This document shows, piece after piece, positions 20,301 through 27,340 of a DNA stretch of 64,000 nt; the first letter of the stretch is position 1, and each line of letters begins with the position of its first letter. The translations under genes were made by a program, and so were the position numbers. Source of the stretch: an uncultured Monoglobus sp. (GTDB lineage: Bacteria; Bacillota; Clostridia; Monoglobales; Monoglobaceae); the NCBI GenBank assembly GCA_947628795.1, contig CANRBF010000006.1:94573-158572 (forward strand), written 5' to 3'. Below the pieces are notes generated by a model. It was not told the origin of the DNA. It did not search any database and saw nothing but the letters and a program-made list of their open reading frames with translations.

Positions 20301-21134
20301 CCGCTCAAAGCCGTCATAAAACCCTCCAATGCTACATACAAAAATATCACATGGTCGCAGGGCGACGAGAGCGTGGCGACCGTTGACCAAGAGGGCAACG
20401 TGACCGCGCGAGGCGTCGGCGAGACCGCGGTAAGCGCCACGGCCGCGAACGGTATAACCACGGCATGCAATATAACCGTGCTTCCGTCCGACACGCCGGC
20501 GCAGCTCAAAGTTGAGAACGCGACGGTAAAAGCGGGCAAGCAGGTGCCGATCACCGTTTCGATCGCGTCAAATCCGGGCATATCAACCTTCCAGTTCAAT
20601 CTCAGCTATGACAAAACGAAGATGTATCCGGTATCGTACAGCATAGGCGACGCGCTTAAAAACGGCACGGTAACATCGCTGCTCGACGATACATACAAGG
20701 ACAAGGATTCGGTCGGATTCCTTTGCCAGACTAAGAATCTGCAAAACACAGACACCGACGGCGAGCTGGTAACGATCATATTCCAAACTCTCAGCAGCGC
20801 CGCGTACGGAGACTGCACAATAGGAATAGAACCGACAGCGTTTACAAATATAAACAACGACAAACTTAACTTTATCGCGAACGACTGCACGCTGAGCATT
20901 ACGGATTACACCATAGGCGATGTGAATTGCGACGATGTTATAGATTTGAAGGATTCGCTCGCGCTCGGACGCTCTCTGCTTGGAGAGACGCTCAGCGACA
21001 CGGGCAGAAAAGCCGCGGTGAGCATTTATCCCGACCAAGGCGACGACGTTAACACATCACAGCCGTCCATACAGGATTTCCAGCGCCTTTGCCAATACCT
21101 TGCCGACTGGCAGGTAGAGCTTGGCGAAATATGA
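17394..21134 (+). CDS. Secreted GLUG-Big_2-cohesin-dockerin surface protein
   Basis: A 1246-residue exported protein with ATG after AAGGGAG. Order: signal peptide (1-22); two almost identical 239-residue GLUG-type beta-helix repeats (about 43-275 and 283-515) with GTIENCYVFGEVS and GSIKNCYS units; six Big_2 Ig-like domains (about 517-1030), each opening V-x-V-T-x-I/M-x-L; a cohesin-type domain (about 1031-1165) with FQFNLSYDKTKMYPV; and a dockerin-like C-terminus with GDVNCDDVIDLKDSLALGRS (about 1173-1192) and a degenerate second helix. Cohesin and dockerin together suggest an adaptor scaffoldin. No SLH or sortase motif is seen. Carbohydrate adhesion through the GLUG part is inference. Confidence 0.8.
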   Translation: MKFKKLIAVICSAAVLFNCAVFAAETEQEEAAADDLGIELAAETQIFSGGSGTKEDPFLISTEDQFDLMNDFLSYSYKLTNDIELTSDREPIEFNGNVFSGTFDGAGHTISGLNIDSNKNNVGFFGINKGIIKNLCVRTKPGGKVASSYYGGYGGIIAGYNYGTIENCYVFGEVSAYYAGSICGGNNGSIKNCYSVVNFSSCHYTGGICYYGGTVSNCYYDRDVSGFSSDSTGVKSKGTLAMKMKITYEGWDFDNTWGIDSNINDGYPYLLAGAESSSGGSGTQIFSGGSGTKEDPFLISTEDQFDLMNDFLSYSYKLTNDIELTSDREPIEFNGNVFSGTFDGAGHTISGLNIDSNKNNVGFFGINKGIIKNLCVRTKPGGKVASSYYGGYGGIIAGYNYGTIENCYVFGEVSAYYAGSICGGNNGSIKNCYSVVNFSSCHYTGGICYYGGTVSNCYYDRDVSGFSSDSTGVKSKGTLAMKMKITYEGWDFDSTWGIDSNINDGYPYLLAGAENRPESIVLNQTGLTLAVGETFGLNAAVTPADYSGKILWKSSNGSVASVSDTGTVTAKAVGSAVITASTGGLSASCNVQVADNAVRVTGMTLNKTSLDLVVGEETTLTATITPDNATNKTVNWKNLNPETVSFDANTGRLTALAVGHARITAATADGGFESACDINVYDNSVKVTSVTLDKSETGIGIGETVQLKATVLPENATNKNIKWTTLNPGVATVSDQGLVTGIAEGTTQIYATSASNSQCYAICRITVAKQKVPVTGIELANNAFGIPFEVNIGKSLILSPTVKPANATNKDIIWTSSDSGVADVKNGMVTGISEGSVTITATTVDGGFSASCAVNVTKPTVYVTGISVNTEQMTVNIKEQKKLQAAVTPADATDKTITFKSNNNAIATVTTDGTVTGISPGTTLIQAISDTNAGKFIAFCSVTVPKPVVEVTNIKLNKSRLEIVEGKTVPLKAVIKPSNATYKNITWSQGDESVATVDQEGNVTARGVGETAVSATAANGITTACNITVLPSDTPAQLKVENATVKAGKQVPITVSIASNPGISTFQFNLSYDKTKMYPVSYSIGDALKNGTVTSLLDDTYKDKDSVGFLCQTKNLQNTDTDGELVTIIFQTLSSAAYGDCTIGIEPTAFTNINNDKLNFIANDCTLSITDYTIGDVNCDDVIDLKDSLALGRSLLGETLSDTGRKAAVSIYPDQGDDVNTSQPSIQDFQRLCQYLADWQVELGEI
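17523..18219 (+). repeat. Direct repeat, copy 1 (717-bp period)
   Basis: Nucleotides 17523-18156 appear identical to 18240-18873 when read against each other. The remaining 63 bp differ at a few positions. The period is 717 bp (239 codons), so the reading frame is kept. This indicates a very recent duplication or ongoing gene conversion. Confidence 0.9.
18240..18936 (+). repeat. Direct repeat, copy 2 (717-bp period)
   Basis: Second copy of the GLUG unit. The encoded proteins differ visibly only at DNT versus DST near the end. The two copies are joined by a short SSSGGSGT linker. Confidence 0.9.
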
Positions 21135-21149
21135 GCGAGGTGACATAAA

Positions 21150-22001
21150 ATGAAAAAAATAAATAAAACCATATCAAGAATAATAACTACAATAACGGCG
21201 CTCGCCATTTTGCTTATGTGCGCGCCGGCATCCGCGGCAGGCTGCGTGATATCCGTTGACGATACAACAGTGACAGAAGCCGGAACGGTTATCGCGGCGC
21301 TTCGAATGGAAAACAACCCCGGCATGGCCGTCGGCAAGGTGACCCTGAGCTTCGACAAGACCAAGCTTCTGCCCGTGTCGGTTTCGCGCGATAACGGAAT
21401 TTTGCAGAACAGCTATTCGTTTTTCACTAATCTGGATGACGAGAACATCGACGCGTCCGAGCTTGACTCGATCACGATAACATGGGTCAACATGACAAAT
21501 ATCCAAGGTGACGGCGTGCTCGCGACCGTGGAATTTACAACGGTCGGCGAACAAACCGGAGACACGGATATCAAAGTGGCTGTGAACGAGCTGGCAAACG
21601 CCTCTCAAGCCGATATAACGGCCGATACCAAAAACGGCAAGGTTTCATTCGCCGGGGGCGGAGAAGAGGCTCCGAACAACGGCATTGAGCTCGGCATAGC
21701 AAACAGCACGATCACAAAGACCGACACAAAGCTTGAGGGCTCGATGAAGCTGTCGGTATATTCTCCGGAGGCTATCACGGCGGCGTTTATATTCGCGGTG
21801 TACGACAGCTCCGGAAAGCTTACCGCGATAAAACTGAAGCAGGACGCCGCGTTAAAATCGGGCATCAACGAGGTCCAGCTCGACGAGATAAGCTCGACCG
21901 TGGCTCCGAATACGAATTACGTGGTCAAAGTGTATATGTGGAACAATATGAACGGTATAGTCCCACTCACCGATGAGACCATAACGCAGCAATACAGCTG
22001 A
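21150..22001 (+). CDS. Secreted cohesin-domain protein with Fn3-like C-terminus
   Basis: A 283-residue exported protein, 15 bp behind the GLUG-cohesin-dockerin gene, with GAGGTGA as ribosome binding site; clearly the same operon. Signal peptide 1-27 (ends SAAG). Residues about 30-165 form a cohesin-type domain (MAVGKVTLSFDKTKLLPVSV; ITWVNMTN; GVLATVEFTT). Residues about 178-283 form a beta domain ending YVVKVYMWNNMNGIVPL, the same kind as the pectate lyase N-terminal module. No anchor is visible. It may dock the preceding protein or dockerin-bearing enzymes; that partnership is inference. Confidence 0.75.
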   Translation: MKKINKTISRIITTITALAILLMCAPASAAGCVISVDDTTVTEAGTVIAALRMENNPGMAVGKVTLSFDKTKLLPVSVSRDNGILQNSYSFFTNLDDENIDASELDSITITWVNMTNIQGDGVLATVEFTTVGEQTGDTDIKVAVNELANASQADITADTKNGKVSFAGGGEEAPNNGIELGIANSTITKTDTKLEGSMKLSVYSPEAITAAFIFAVYDSSGKLTAIKLKQDAALKSGINEVQLDEISSTVAPNTNYVVKVYMWNNMNGIVPLTDETITQQYS

Positions 22002-22010
22002 CGCGCAAAC

Positions 22011-22050
22011 AACCACCCTGCGGCTATGCCGCGGGGTGGTTTATTATTTG
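22011..22050. terminator. Terminator of the cohesin operon
   Basis: AACCACCCTGCGGC (22011-22024) pairs with GCCGCGGGGTGGTT (22028-22041), followed by TATTATTT. It also lies just past the minus-strand HicB remnant. Confidence 0.8.
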
Positions 22051-22133
22051 CTGAGCTTATACAGAGCGTATTGATTGAGGGAAACGCCTTCTCTCTCCGC
22101 GGCCGCGACAAGGGAGCGATGAAAAAATTTCAG
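22044..22133 (-). pseudogene. Truncated HicB-like C-terminal fragment
   Basis: The minus strand encodes HRSLVAAAEREGVSLN and then QYALYKLSK before a stop, nearly the same as the C-terminus of the gene at 23133-23288. A stop codon appears four codons upstream of the conserved part, so only a 3' remnant of a HicB-type antitoxin remains. Confidence 0.65.
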
Positions 22134-22137
22134 TCAT

Positions 22138-22344
22138 TTAAACCTCCATTTTTCGCGGACAATTATATGTCATACACGTTTTACAATACTTCTTATAATC
22201 CTCGGAAATGCAGCATAAATAATAATCACACTCGTTACAACATGCGTAAGGATGCGTTATCTCATTATAATTGTTATCATTGCCGGGACAATCTTTTCCA
22301 AAATTACCCGGGATCAATTCAACGCCTGTTACATCAAATATCAT
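22138..22344 (-). CDS. Small cysteine-rich protein
   Basis: Sixty-eight residues starting MIFDVTGVELIPG after a good GAGGT ribosome binding site at 7 bp. Nine cysteines, arranged CCNECDYYLCC and CKTCMTYNC in the second half, look like a zinc-binding knuckle. I recognise the look from short uncharacterised proteins of gut Clostridia and their mobile elements but cannot name a family. The stop is 4 bp before the HicB remnant. The start lies inside the left edge of the 275-bp duplicated intergenic region. Confidence 0.6.
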   Translation of the reverse strand: MIFDVTGVELIPGNFGKDCPGNDNNYNEITHPYACCNECDYYLCCISEDYKKYCKTCMTYNCPRKMEV

Positions 22345-22411
22345 TTTATCAACCTCATAATGAAAAATGCGCAGCCGGAGCCGCGCAAAAAAATGCACAA
22401 ACTCCAATTGC

Positions 22412-22530
22412 TGCAACACAATTTCACAACAATGTCAAGAACAGACAACGCGTAAACAGAGCGTGCATTTTTATCAATGATAAAAATGGCACACGTTATC
22501 TGTTCTGTTAAACTGTGAAATTATGTTGCA
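22412..22530. repeat. 119-bp three-tier palindrome, copy 1
   Basis: Three nested arms: TGCAACACAATTTCACA with TGTGAAATTATGTTGCA (one mismatch); AGAACAGACAACGCGT with ACACGTTATCTGTTCT (two G-T-compatible mismatches); GTGCATTTTTATCA with TGATAAAAATGGCAC. Could be a long RNA hairpin, a MITE-like element, or an operator array. Confidence 0.8.
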
Positions 22531-22592
22531 AGATTATTTTAGCATAACACTGTTAAAAATGCAATATTTATATTTTATAAACCGAAAAAGAG

Positions 22593-22621
22593 TTGTAAAT
22601 TTGAATATATTGTGATATAAT
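22593..22621 (+). promoter_or_regulatory. Extended -10 promoter of toxin-antitoxin cassette 1
   Basis: TTGTAA (22593-22598), 17 bp ending TGA, TATAAT (22616-22621), about 33 bp before the toxin start. Confidence 0.7.
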
Positions 22622-22654
22622 TAAAGCAGTTAAATTTATAGATTGGGTATTGTT

Positions 22655-22903
22655 ATGAAAAATATAAGGTATTCAAAGCAAGCAATAAAGACTATTAACG
22701 CTATGGATCGACCAACAAAGCTAAGGATTAAAACCGCCGTCGAAAAATTACCTGACGGTGACGTTAAACCTTTGAAGGGTACGAAAGACAGTTTTCGGGT
22801 TCGCGTTGGAAACTGGCGTATATTATTCTCGTACATGTCGCAAGACGAAGTGTTAATTGAAAAGATTGCGCCGCGCGGAGAAGTTTATAAGGGGGTACAA
22901 TAA
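22655..22903 (+). CDS. RelE/ParE-family toxin (cassette 1)
   Basis: An 82-residue protein from ATG at 22655 (MKNIRYSKQAIKTINAMDRP). The core KGTKDSFRVRVGNWRILFSY followed by IEKIAPRGEVYK is the RelE/ParE fold signature: basic G-x-W/Y-R-I strand and terminal R-G-x-x-Y. RelE members cleave mRNA on the ribosome; ParE members poison gyrase; the sequence does not decide. The toxin gene precedes its antitoxin, the order seen in HigBA-type modules. The antitoxin start codon lies 1 bp after its stop. Confidence 0.8.
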   Translation: MKNIRYSKQAIKTINAMDRPTKLRIKTAVEKLPDGDVKPLKGTKDSFRVRVGNWRILFSYMSQDEVLIEKIAPRGEVYKGVQ

Positions 22904-22904
22904 T

Positions 22905-23102
22905 ATGTCACCAATCAAAAATCAACTCTTGGAAATAATAGATTATATGCCTATGCGCGAGCAGATTTTACTTCTTGAAATAGCTCAGCGATTTGTTCCC
23001 GATGATATTGCAACGCCCGACGATCTGGCAGCTATAAAGGCGGCGCGATCCGAATACCAAAACGGTGAGACAATATCGCACGAAGACATTAATTGGGATT
23101 AA
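22905..23102 (+). CDS. Putative antitoxin of cassette 1
   Basis: Sixty-five residues, acidic, two predicted N-terminal helices (LLEIIDYMPMREQILLLEIA) and a C-terminal tail ending ETISHEDINWD, typical of short type II antitoxins that wrap a RelE toxin. It starts 1 bp after the toxin stop with GGGGGT as ribosome binding site inside the toxin gene. No named DNA-binding domain recognised. Confidence 0.65.
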   Translation: MSPIKNQLLEIIDYMPMREQILLLEIAQRFVPDDIATPDDLAAIKAARSEYQNGETISHEDINWD

Positions 23103-23104
23103 AC

Positions 23105-23132
23105 AAATCCCCGCGAGGCCGCGGGGATTTTG
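23105..23132. terminator. Bidirectional terminator between cassette 1 and the HicB-like gene
   Basis: AAATCCCCGCG (23105-23115) pairs with CGCGGGGATTT (23120-23130); T-rich on the plus side. Confidence 0.8.
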
Positions 23133-23288
23133 TTATTTGCTGAGCTTATACAGCGCGTATTGATTGAGCGAAACGCCTTCTCTCTCCGCCGCCGCGGCAA
23201 GGGAGCGATGAAGCGATTTCGGGACTCTGACAACAAATTTGCCGCTGTACCGGTCAGCGCTGTTCGGCAGCGGCACATCAAACCTCAT
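23133..23288 (-). CDS. Short HicB-like C-terminal-domain protein
   Basis: Fifty-one residues with RYSGKFVVRVPKSLHRSL and then EREGVSLNQYALYKLSK, the ribbon-helix-helix C-terminal domain of HicB antitoxins. Full HicB proteins carry an additional N-terminal partial RNase-H domain that is missing, and no ribosome binding site precedes this start. Comparison with 22330-22362 suggests the 5' end arose by a small deletion that fused an ATGAGG to the body. It may therefore be a remnant or a stand-alone repressor of the adjacent palindromic region. Confidence 0.5.
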   Translation of the reverse strand: MRFDVPLPNSADRYSGKFVVRVPKSLHRSLAAAAEREGVSLNQYALYKLSK

Positions 23289-23341
23289 AATGAAAAATGC
23301 GTAGCCGGAGCCGCGCAAAAAAATGCACAAACTCCAATTGC

Positions 23342-23460
23342 TGCAACACAATTTCACAACAATGTCAAGAACAGACAACGCGTAAACAGAGCGTGCATTT
23401 TTATCAATGATAAAAATGGCACACGTTATCTGTTCTGTTAAACTGTGAAATTATGTTGCA
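23342..23460. repeat. 119-bp three-tier palindrome, copy 2
   Basis: Same three nested arms as at 22412-22530, with no visible difference inside the palindrome. Confidence 0.8.
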
Positions 23461-23522
23461 AGATTATTTTAGCATAACACCGACAAAAATTCAATATTTA
23501 TATTTTATAAACCGAAAAAGAG

Positions 23523-23551
23523 TTGTAAATTTGAATACATTGTGATATAAT
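23523..23551 (+). promoter_or_regulatory. Extended -10 promoter of toxin-antitoxin cassette 2
   Basis: TTGTAA (23523-23528), 17 bp ending TGA, TATAAT (23546-23551); identical boxes to cassette 1. Confidence 0.7.
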
Positions 23552-23585
23552 TAAATTAACATCGGATTATTGAAAGGGTGATAGT

Positions 23586-23807
23586 ATGTCAAACAGAGAG
23601 ATAGCGATTGATTTGATAAATAATCTTCCCGAGTATAAACTGGCATATATTATAACATTTCTTAAAGGCGTTACCTATGATGATGATATTGAGGATGACA
23701 TTTATTGCCGCAAATTGGTTGATGAATATTTAAACGACAAAAGTCCCGACAAGCACGAGACAGTTTCGATTGAAGATTTGGCAAACGAATTGGACATCGC
23801 CTTATGA
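23586..23807 (+). CDS. Putative antitoxin of cassette 2
   Basis: A 73-residue acidic protein (MSNREIAIDLINNLPEYKLA, later SIEDLANELDIAL) started after GAAAGGGTGATAGT. Helical N-terminus and acidic C-terminal tail fit a RelE-partner antitoxin. Its last four bases overlap the toxin start (ATGA), implying coupled translation. Gene order is antitoxin then toxin, opposite to cassette 1. Confidence 0.7.
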   Translation: MSNREIAIDLINNLPEYKLAYIITFLKGVTYDDDIEDDIYCRKLVDEYLNDKSPDKHETVSIEDLANELDIAL

Positions 23808-24058
23808 AATATCATGTTGTAATTGAGAAAAAACCTTTGAAATTCATAATGAAACAGCCGCGTAATCAACAAGAACGGTTGCTCAGGGCAATTTACAAGC
23901 TTCCGGATAACGGAGACATTGCCGCGATAACTGACAGAGAAGGTTTTTTCAGACTGCGTGTTGGAGATTATCGTATTATATTCACTGTTGATAACGGCAA
24001 ATATATTGTTTGTGTTGTCGACGCGGGAAACCGCGGTCAAATTTATAAAAAGTATTAA
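23804..24058 (+). CDS. RelE-family toxin (cassette 2)
   Basis: An 84-residue basic protein: FFRLRVGDYRIIFTVDNGKY followed by VVDAGNRGQIYKKY is a classical RelE core, including the conserved R-V-G-D-Y-R-I strand and C-terminal R-x-x-I-Y. RelE toxins cut mRNA in the ribosomal A site. It shares the fold but little identity with the cassette 1 toxin, so the two cassettes have a duplicated control region but different gene pairs. Confidence 0.85.
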   Translation: MKYHVVIEKKPLKFIMKQPRNQQERLLRAIYKLPDNGDIAAITDREGFFRLRVGDYRIIFTVDNGKYIVCVVDAGNRGQIYKKY

Positions 24059-24060
24059 AA

Positions 24061-24104
24061 AACAACCCCGCGGCATATCAAGCCGCGGGGATCTTGTTTT
24101 TTGA
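24061..24104. terminator. Bidirectional terminator between toxin cassette 2 and rplQ
   Basis: CCCCGCGGC (24066-24074) pairs with GCCGCGGGG (24082-24090). TTGTTTTTTG follows on the plus strand. On the minus strand it ends the alpha operon. Confidence 0.85.
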
Positions 24105-24446
24105 TTAAACCAGCTCCAGAACGGAAACTTCGGCTGCGTCGCCGCGGCGGGGTCCGATCTTGATGATTCTTGTGTATCCGCCGTTTCTGCTTTGATACTT
24201 GGGAGCGATTTCGTCGAACAGCTTCGTTACGACTTCTCTCTTTGTGATGTAAGAGAGCGCCTGTCTCTTGGTGTGAAGCGTGTTCTTTTTACCGAGTGTT
24301 ATCATTTTATCCGCCATTCTCTTAACCTCTTTGGCTCTGGTAGTGGTGGTCTCGATCTTGCCGTTCTCCAGAAGCGAGGTCGTGAGATTTCTGAGCATAG
24401 CGCGTCTGTGAGCGGTCGGTCTGCCCAGCTTTCTCTGCTGTGCCAT
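24105..24446 (-). CDS. rplQ: 50S ribosomal protein L17
   Basis: A 113-residue protein, [20 protein letters not shown] at the N-terminus, the invariant L17 opening. Start at 24446 follows GGAAGAGGTG; the frame's longer start at 24455 is rejected. Last gene of the alpha operon, directly behind rpoA, as in other Bacillota. Confidence 0.95.
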   Translation of the reverse strand: MAQQRKLGRPTAHRRAMLRNLTTSLLENGKIETTTTRAKEVKRMADKMITLGKKNTLHTKRQALSYITKREVVTKLFDEIAPKYQSRNGGYTRIIKIGPRRGDAAEVSVLELV

Positions 24447-24478
24447 ATAAATCACCTCTTCCTGTAATTCTTAAACTA

Positions 24479-25426
24479 TTAATCGTCGCTGGCGAGGCTC
24501 AGGTCCATGGCCTGAAGCTTCGACATAACTTCCTCAAGCGACTTTCTGCCCAGGTTTCTTACCTTCATCATGTCGCTTTCGCTGCGGGTCGTCAGGTCCT
24601 GAACGGTGTTGATGCCCGCGCGTTTCAGACAGTTGTAGGAACGGACTGACAGATCCAGCTCCTCGATCGTTGTCTCGAGGACTTTCTCCTTCTGTCCCTC
24701 TTCCTTTTCTATCATGATCTCAACATTTTTCGCGTCGTCGGACAAATCAATGAACAGGCTTAAATGCTCGCTGATTATCTTTGCCGCGAGTGACACCGCC
24801 TCGGCGGGGGTTATGGTTCCGTTTGTCCAAATCTCGATCGTGAGTTTGTCGTAGTCGGTAACGTTGCCCACGCGGGTCGTGTCGGTAAAATAATTAACTT
24901 TTTCAACCGGTGTGAATATAGAGTCTGTCGCTATAACGCCGATCTGACCCTGAATAAGCTCCTTGTTCTGGTCCGACGAGATATAGCCGCGGCCTTTGTC
25001 TATGGTGATCTCCATAAACAGCTTGGCATCGTCGTCCAGCGTCGCAATATGAAGATCCTCGTTGAGGATCTCCACGTCCGCGTCATGCTTTATGTCGCGG
25101 GCGCAAACCTCTCCGGCGCCCTCCTGATTGATATATATCGTTTTGGGGCCGTCAGAGTGAAGCTTGATCACCAGATTCTTTATGTTCAGTATGATCTCGG
25201 TAACGTCCTCTTTTACTCCGGGTATCGTGGAAAACTCGTGAAGCACTCCGTCGATCTTGACCGATGTGGAAGCCACGCCGGGCAGCGATGACAGGAGCAT
25301 TCTTCTCAGGGAGTTACCGAGGGTCGTGCCGTAGCCCCGCTCGAGGGGCTCGATGACGAACTTCGCGTATCTGTCGTCATCCGACGCCTCAACACATTCT
25401 ATTCTCGGCTTTTCAATTTCAATCAT
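24479..25426 (-). CDS. rpoA: RNA polymerase alpha subunit
   Basis: A 315-residue protein of normal length. The N-terminal dimerisation domain contains [20 protein letters not shown]; the C-terminal domain (about 245-315) holds [19 protein letters not shown] and [11 protein letters not shown], which contact UP elements and regulators. The start follows AGGAGGGTG. Between rpsD and rplQ, the standard order. Confidence 0.96.
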   Translation of the reverse strand: MIEIEKPRIECVEASDDDRYAKFVIEPLERGYGTTLGNSLRRMLLSSLPGVASTSVKIDGVLHEFSTIPGVKEDVTEIILNIKNLVIKLHSDGPKTIYINQEGAGEVCARDIKHDADVEILNEDLHIATLDDDAKLFMEITIDKGRGYISSDQNKELIQGQIGVIATDSIFTPVEKVNYFTDTTRVGNVTDYDKLTIEIWTNGTITPAEAVSLAAKIISEHLSLFIDLSDDAKNVEIMIEKEEGQKEKVLETTIEELDLSVRSYNCLKRAGINTVQDLTTRSESDMMKVRNLGRKSLEEVMSKLQAMDLSLASDD

Positions 25427-25467
25427 TGTTCACCCTCCTATAAAATTAGGACTATAGGCTGAGCCTA

Positions 25468-26061
25468 TTATTTGCTGTAATACTCGACTATCAAGTGCTC
25501 CTCTACAGGGAAGTCGATATCCTCTCTGTCAGCAAGCGCAATGATCTTACCTTCCAATGTGTCTTTGTTCATGTCGATCCACTTGGGAACCAGTCTGTTG
25601 GAATTTCTCTCAACGATGTCCTTCATTCTGTCGGCCGTTCTGCTCTTTTCCTTCAGGCTGATGACCTCGCCCGGCTTAACCAGGTATGAGGGAATGTTTA
25701 CTCTCTTGCCGTTCACGGTAACGTGGCCGTGGTTTACTATCTGTCTCGCCTCGCGTCTTGTGTTGGCAAGACCCATGCGGTAGATAACGTTGTCAAGTCT
25801 CGACTCAAGGATGCTCAGCAGGCATTCGCCCGTAACGCCGTTCATCTTTGTAGCCATTACATAATATTTAGCGAACTGCTTCTCGAGAACGCCGTAGATG
25901 AATCTGACCTTCTGCTTCTCGTTAAGCTGCATGCCATATTCGCTCTGCTTTTTGCGTCTCTGGTCAAACGTTCTGTTAGAGCTCTTGTCAATACCCATAA
26001 CGGTAGGCTCTATGCCCAGAGTGCGGCATCTTTTAAGAACAGGCTGCATATTTTTAGCCAT
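25468..26061 (-). CDS. rpsD: 30S ribosomal protein S4
   Basis: A 197-residue primary 16S rRNA binder. The S4 RNA-binding domain is visible as LDNVIYRMGLANTRREARQI. The N-terminal zinc-binding cysteine set found in some S4 proteins is missing, so this is the zinc-free paralogue type. Located within the alpha operon, where many Bacillota (including Clostridia) keep it, unlike B. subtilis. Confidence 0.95.
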   Translation of the reverse strand: MAKNMQPVLKRCRTLGIEPTVMGIDKSSNRTFDQRRKKQSEYGMQLNEKQKVRFIYGVLEKQFAKYYVMATKMNGVTGECLLSILESRLDNVIYRMGLANTRREARQIVNHGHVTVNGKRVNIPSYLVKPGEVISLKEKSRTADRMKDIVERNSNRLVPKWIDMNKDTLEGKIIALADREDIDFPVEEHLIVEYYSK

Positions 26062-26110
26062 TTTATTTCCTCCTTCAAATCTAATTTAAAAAATCGCGAT
26101 ACGCGCCAAA

Positions 26111-26503
26111 CTACACGCGTCTTCTCTTGGGCGGTCTGCATCCGTTGTGGGGGATGGGCGTAACGTCCTTGATCATGTTTACCTCAAGACCTGCGACCTG
26201 AAGCGCTCTGATAGCGGCCTCGCGTCCCGAGCCGGGACCCTTAACGTATACCTCGACCGTCTTTAAACCATGTTCCATTGCTGCTCTCGCCGCGGTCTCG
26301 GCGGCCATCTGCGCCGCGAAGGGTGTGCTCTTCTTGGAGCCCTTGAATCCCAGTCCGCCCGCGCTTGCCCACGAGATCGCGTTGCCGGCAACGTCTGTAA
26401 TTGTAACAATGGTGTTGTTAAATGTAGATTTGATATGTGCAGCGCCGCGCTCGATATGCTTTTTCTCTCTGCGGCGTCTGGTTCTCTTTACTGCTTTTGC
26501 CAT
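26111..26503 (-). CDS. rpsK: 30S ribosomal protein S11
   Basis: A 130-residue platform protein ending [14 protein letters not shown], the universal S11 tail. ATG at 26503 ([11 protein letters not shown]) is used. A GTG four codons upstream overlaps the AGGAGGTG ribosome binding site and is rejected. Confidence 0.95.
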   Translation of the reverse strand: MAKAVKRTRRRREKKHIERGAAHIKSTFNNTIVTITDVAGNAISWASAGGLGFKGSKKSTPFAAQMAAETAARAAMEHGLKTVEVYVKGPGSGREAAIRALQVAGLEVNMIKDVTPIPHNGCRPPKRRRV

Positions 26504-26584
26504 TGTATCTTTCACCTCCTATAAGAAATACGGCATCTTTTGACATATCATCAAAAGAAAATTCAAAATCAATAAACCAATCGC

Positions 26585-26950
26585 TTATTTCTTCTTATTG
26601 GCGATGGTTCTCTTGGGACCCTTGCGGGTTCTGGCGTTTGTCTTGCTGCGCTGTCCGCGAACGGGGAGACCCTTTCTGTGACGGATCCCTCTGTAGCAGT
26701 TGATCTCCATCAAGCGCTTGATGTCAAGAGCGATGTCTCGTCTCAGATCACCTTCAACGTTGTAGTTGTCGATCTCGTTTCTGAGCTTCTGAACGTCTTC
26801 CTCCGTCAGATCGCGGACTCTGGTGTCCGGATCAACGCCTGTTGCCGCCAAAATCTTTCTGGAAGTGGAGAAACCGATTCCGAAAATGTATGTGAGGCCT
26901 GCCTCAACTCTTTTGTCATTCGGTAAATCCACACCTGCGATACGTGCCAT
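26585..26950 (-). CDS. rpsM: 30S ribosomal protein S13
   Basis: A 121-residue protein, [20 protein letters not shown] at the start and [19 protein letters not shown] at the tail, both diagnostic. It contacts tRNA and L5 at the subunit interface. Preceded by GGAGGTG. Confidence 0.95.
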   Translation of the reverse strand: MARIAGVDLPNDKRVEAGLTYIFGIGFSTSRKILAATGVDPDTRVRDLTEEDVQKLRNEIDNYNVEGDLRRDIALDIKRLMEINCYRGIRHRKGLPVRGQRSKTNARTRKGPKRTIANKKK

Positions 26951-27081
26951 AATTATTTCACCTCCATAAATTTTTCAATGAAAAAGCGGAGCAGAATTTC
27001 ACCCATACTGCTTGCATATGGCATCGGCAAAAAATAAAGTGGTTTTGATGCCTGACCCTGCTCCCGCGGTTTGATCATCTG

Positions 27082-27207
<126 letters not shown>

Positions 27208-27260
27208 CTAAATTTGTATTATGTCCGAAAATATGACTTCCCATACTAACGAACCGTAAT

Positions 27261-27289
27261 ATTTTACCATAATTTCTTTTCAAAGTCAA
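27261..27289 (-). promoter_or_regulatory. Promoter of the rpmJ-rpsM-rpsK-rpsD-rpoA-rplQ unit
   Basis: On the minus strand TTGACT (27284-27289), 17 bp ending TGG, TAAAAT (27261-27266). It separates the alpha operon from the CapA-like gene upstream. Confidence 0.75.
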
Positions 27290-27340
27290 GTAATTTCGTT
27301 AATTCCGACTATGTAAATCTTCAACAAACTTTGATATTTT

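Larger units (their letters stand above)
22351..22625. repeat. Duplicated 275-bp intergenic region, copy 1
   Basis: Nearly identical to 23281-23555 (about seven differences by eye, offset 930 bp). It carries a 119-bp palindrome and the promoter of the following toxin-antitoxin genes. Confidence 0.9.
23281..23555. repeat. Duplicated 275-bp intergenic region, copy 2
   Basis: Second copy of 22351-22625. On the minus side it leads into the HicB-like gene, on the plus side into cassette 2. Confidence 0.9.

Noticed and set aside
18816..20390. 524-codon minus-strand open frame
   Set aside because: Antisense to the Big_2 repeats of the GLUG-cohesin protein; no family resemblance.
21917..22111. 64-codon minus-strand frame
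   Set aside because: Reads the terminator hairpin and the HicB remnant in a different frame; no support.
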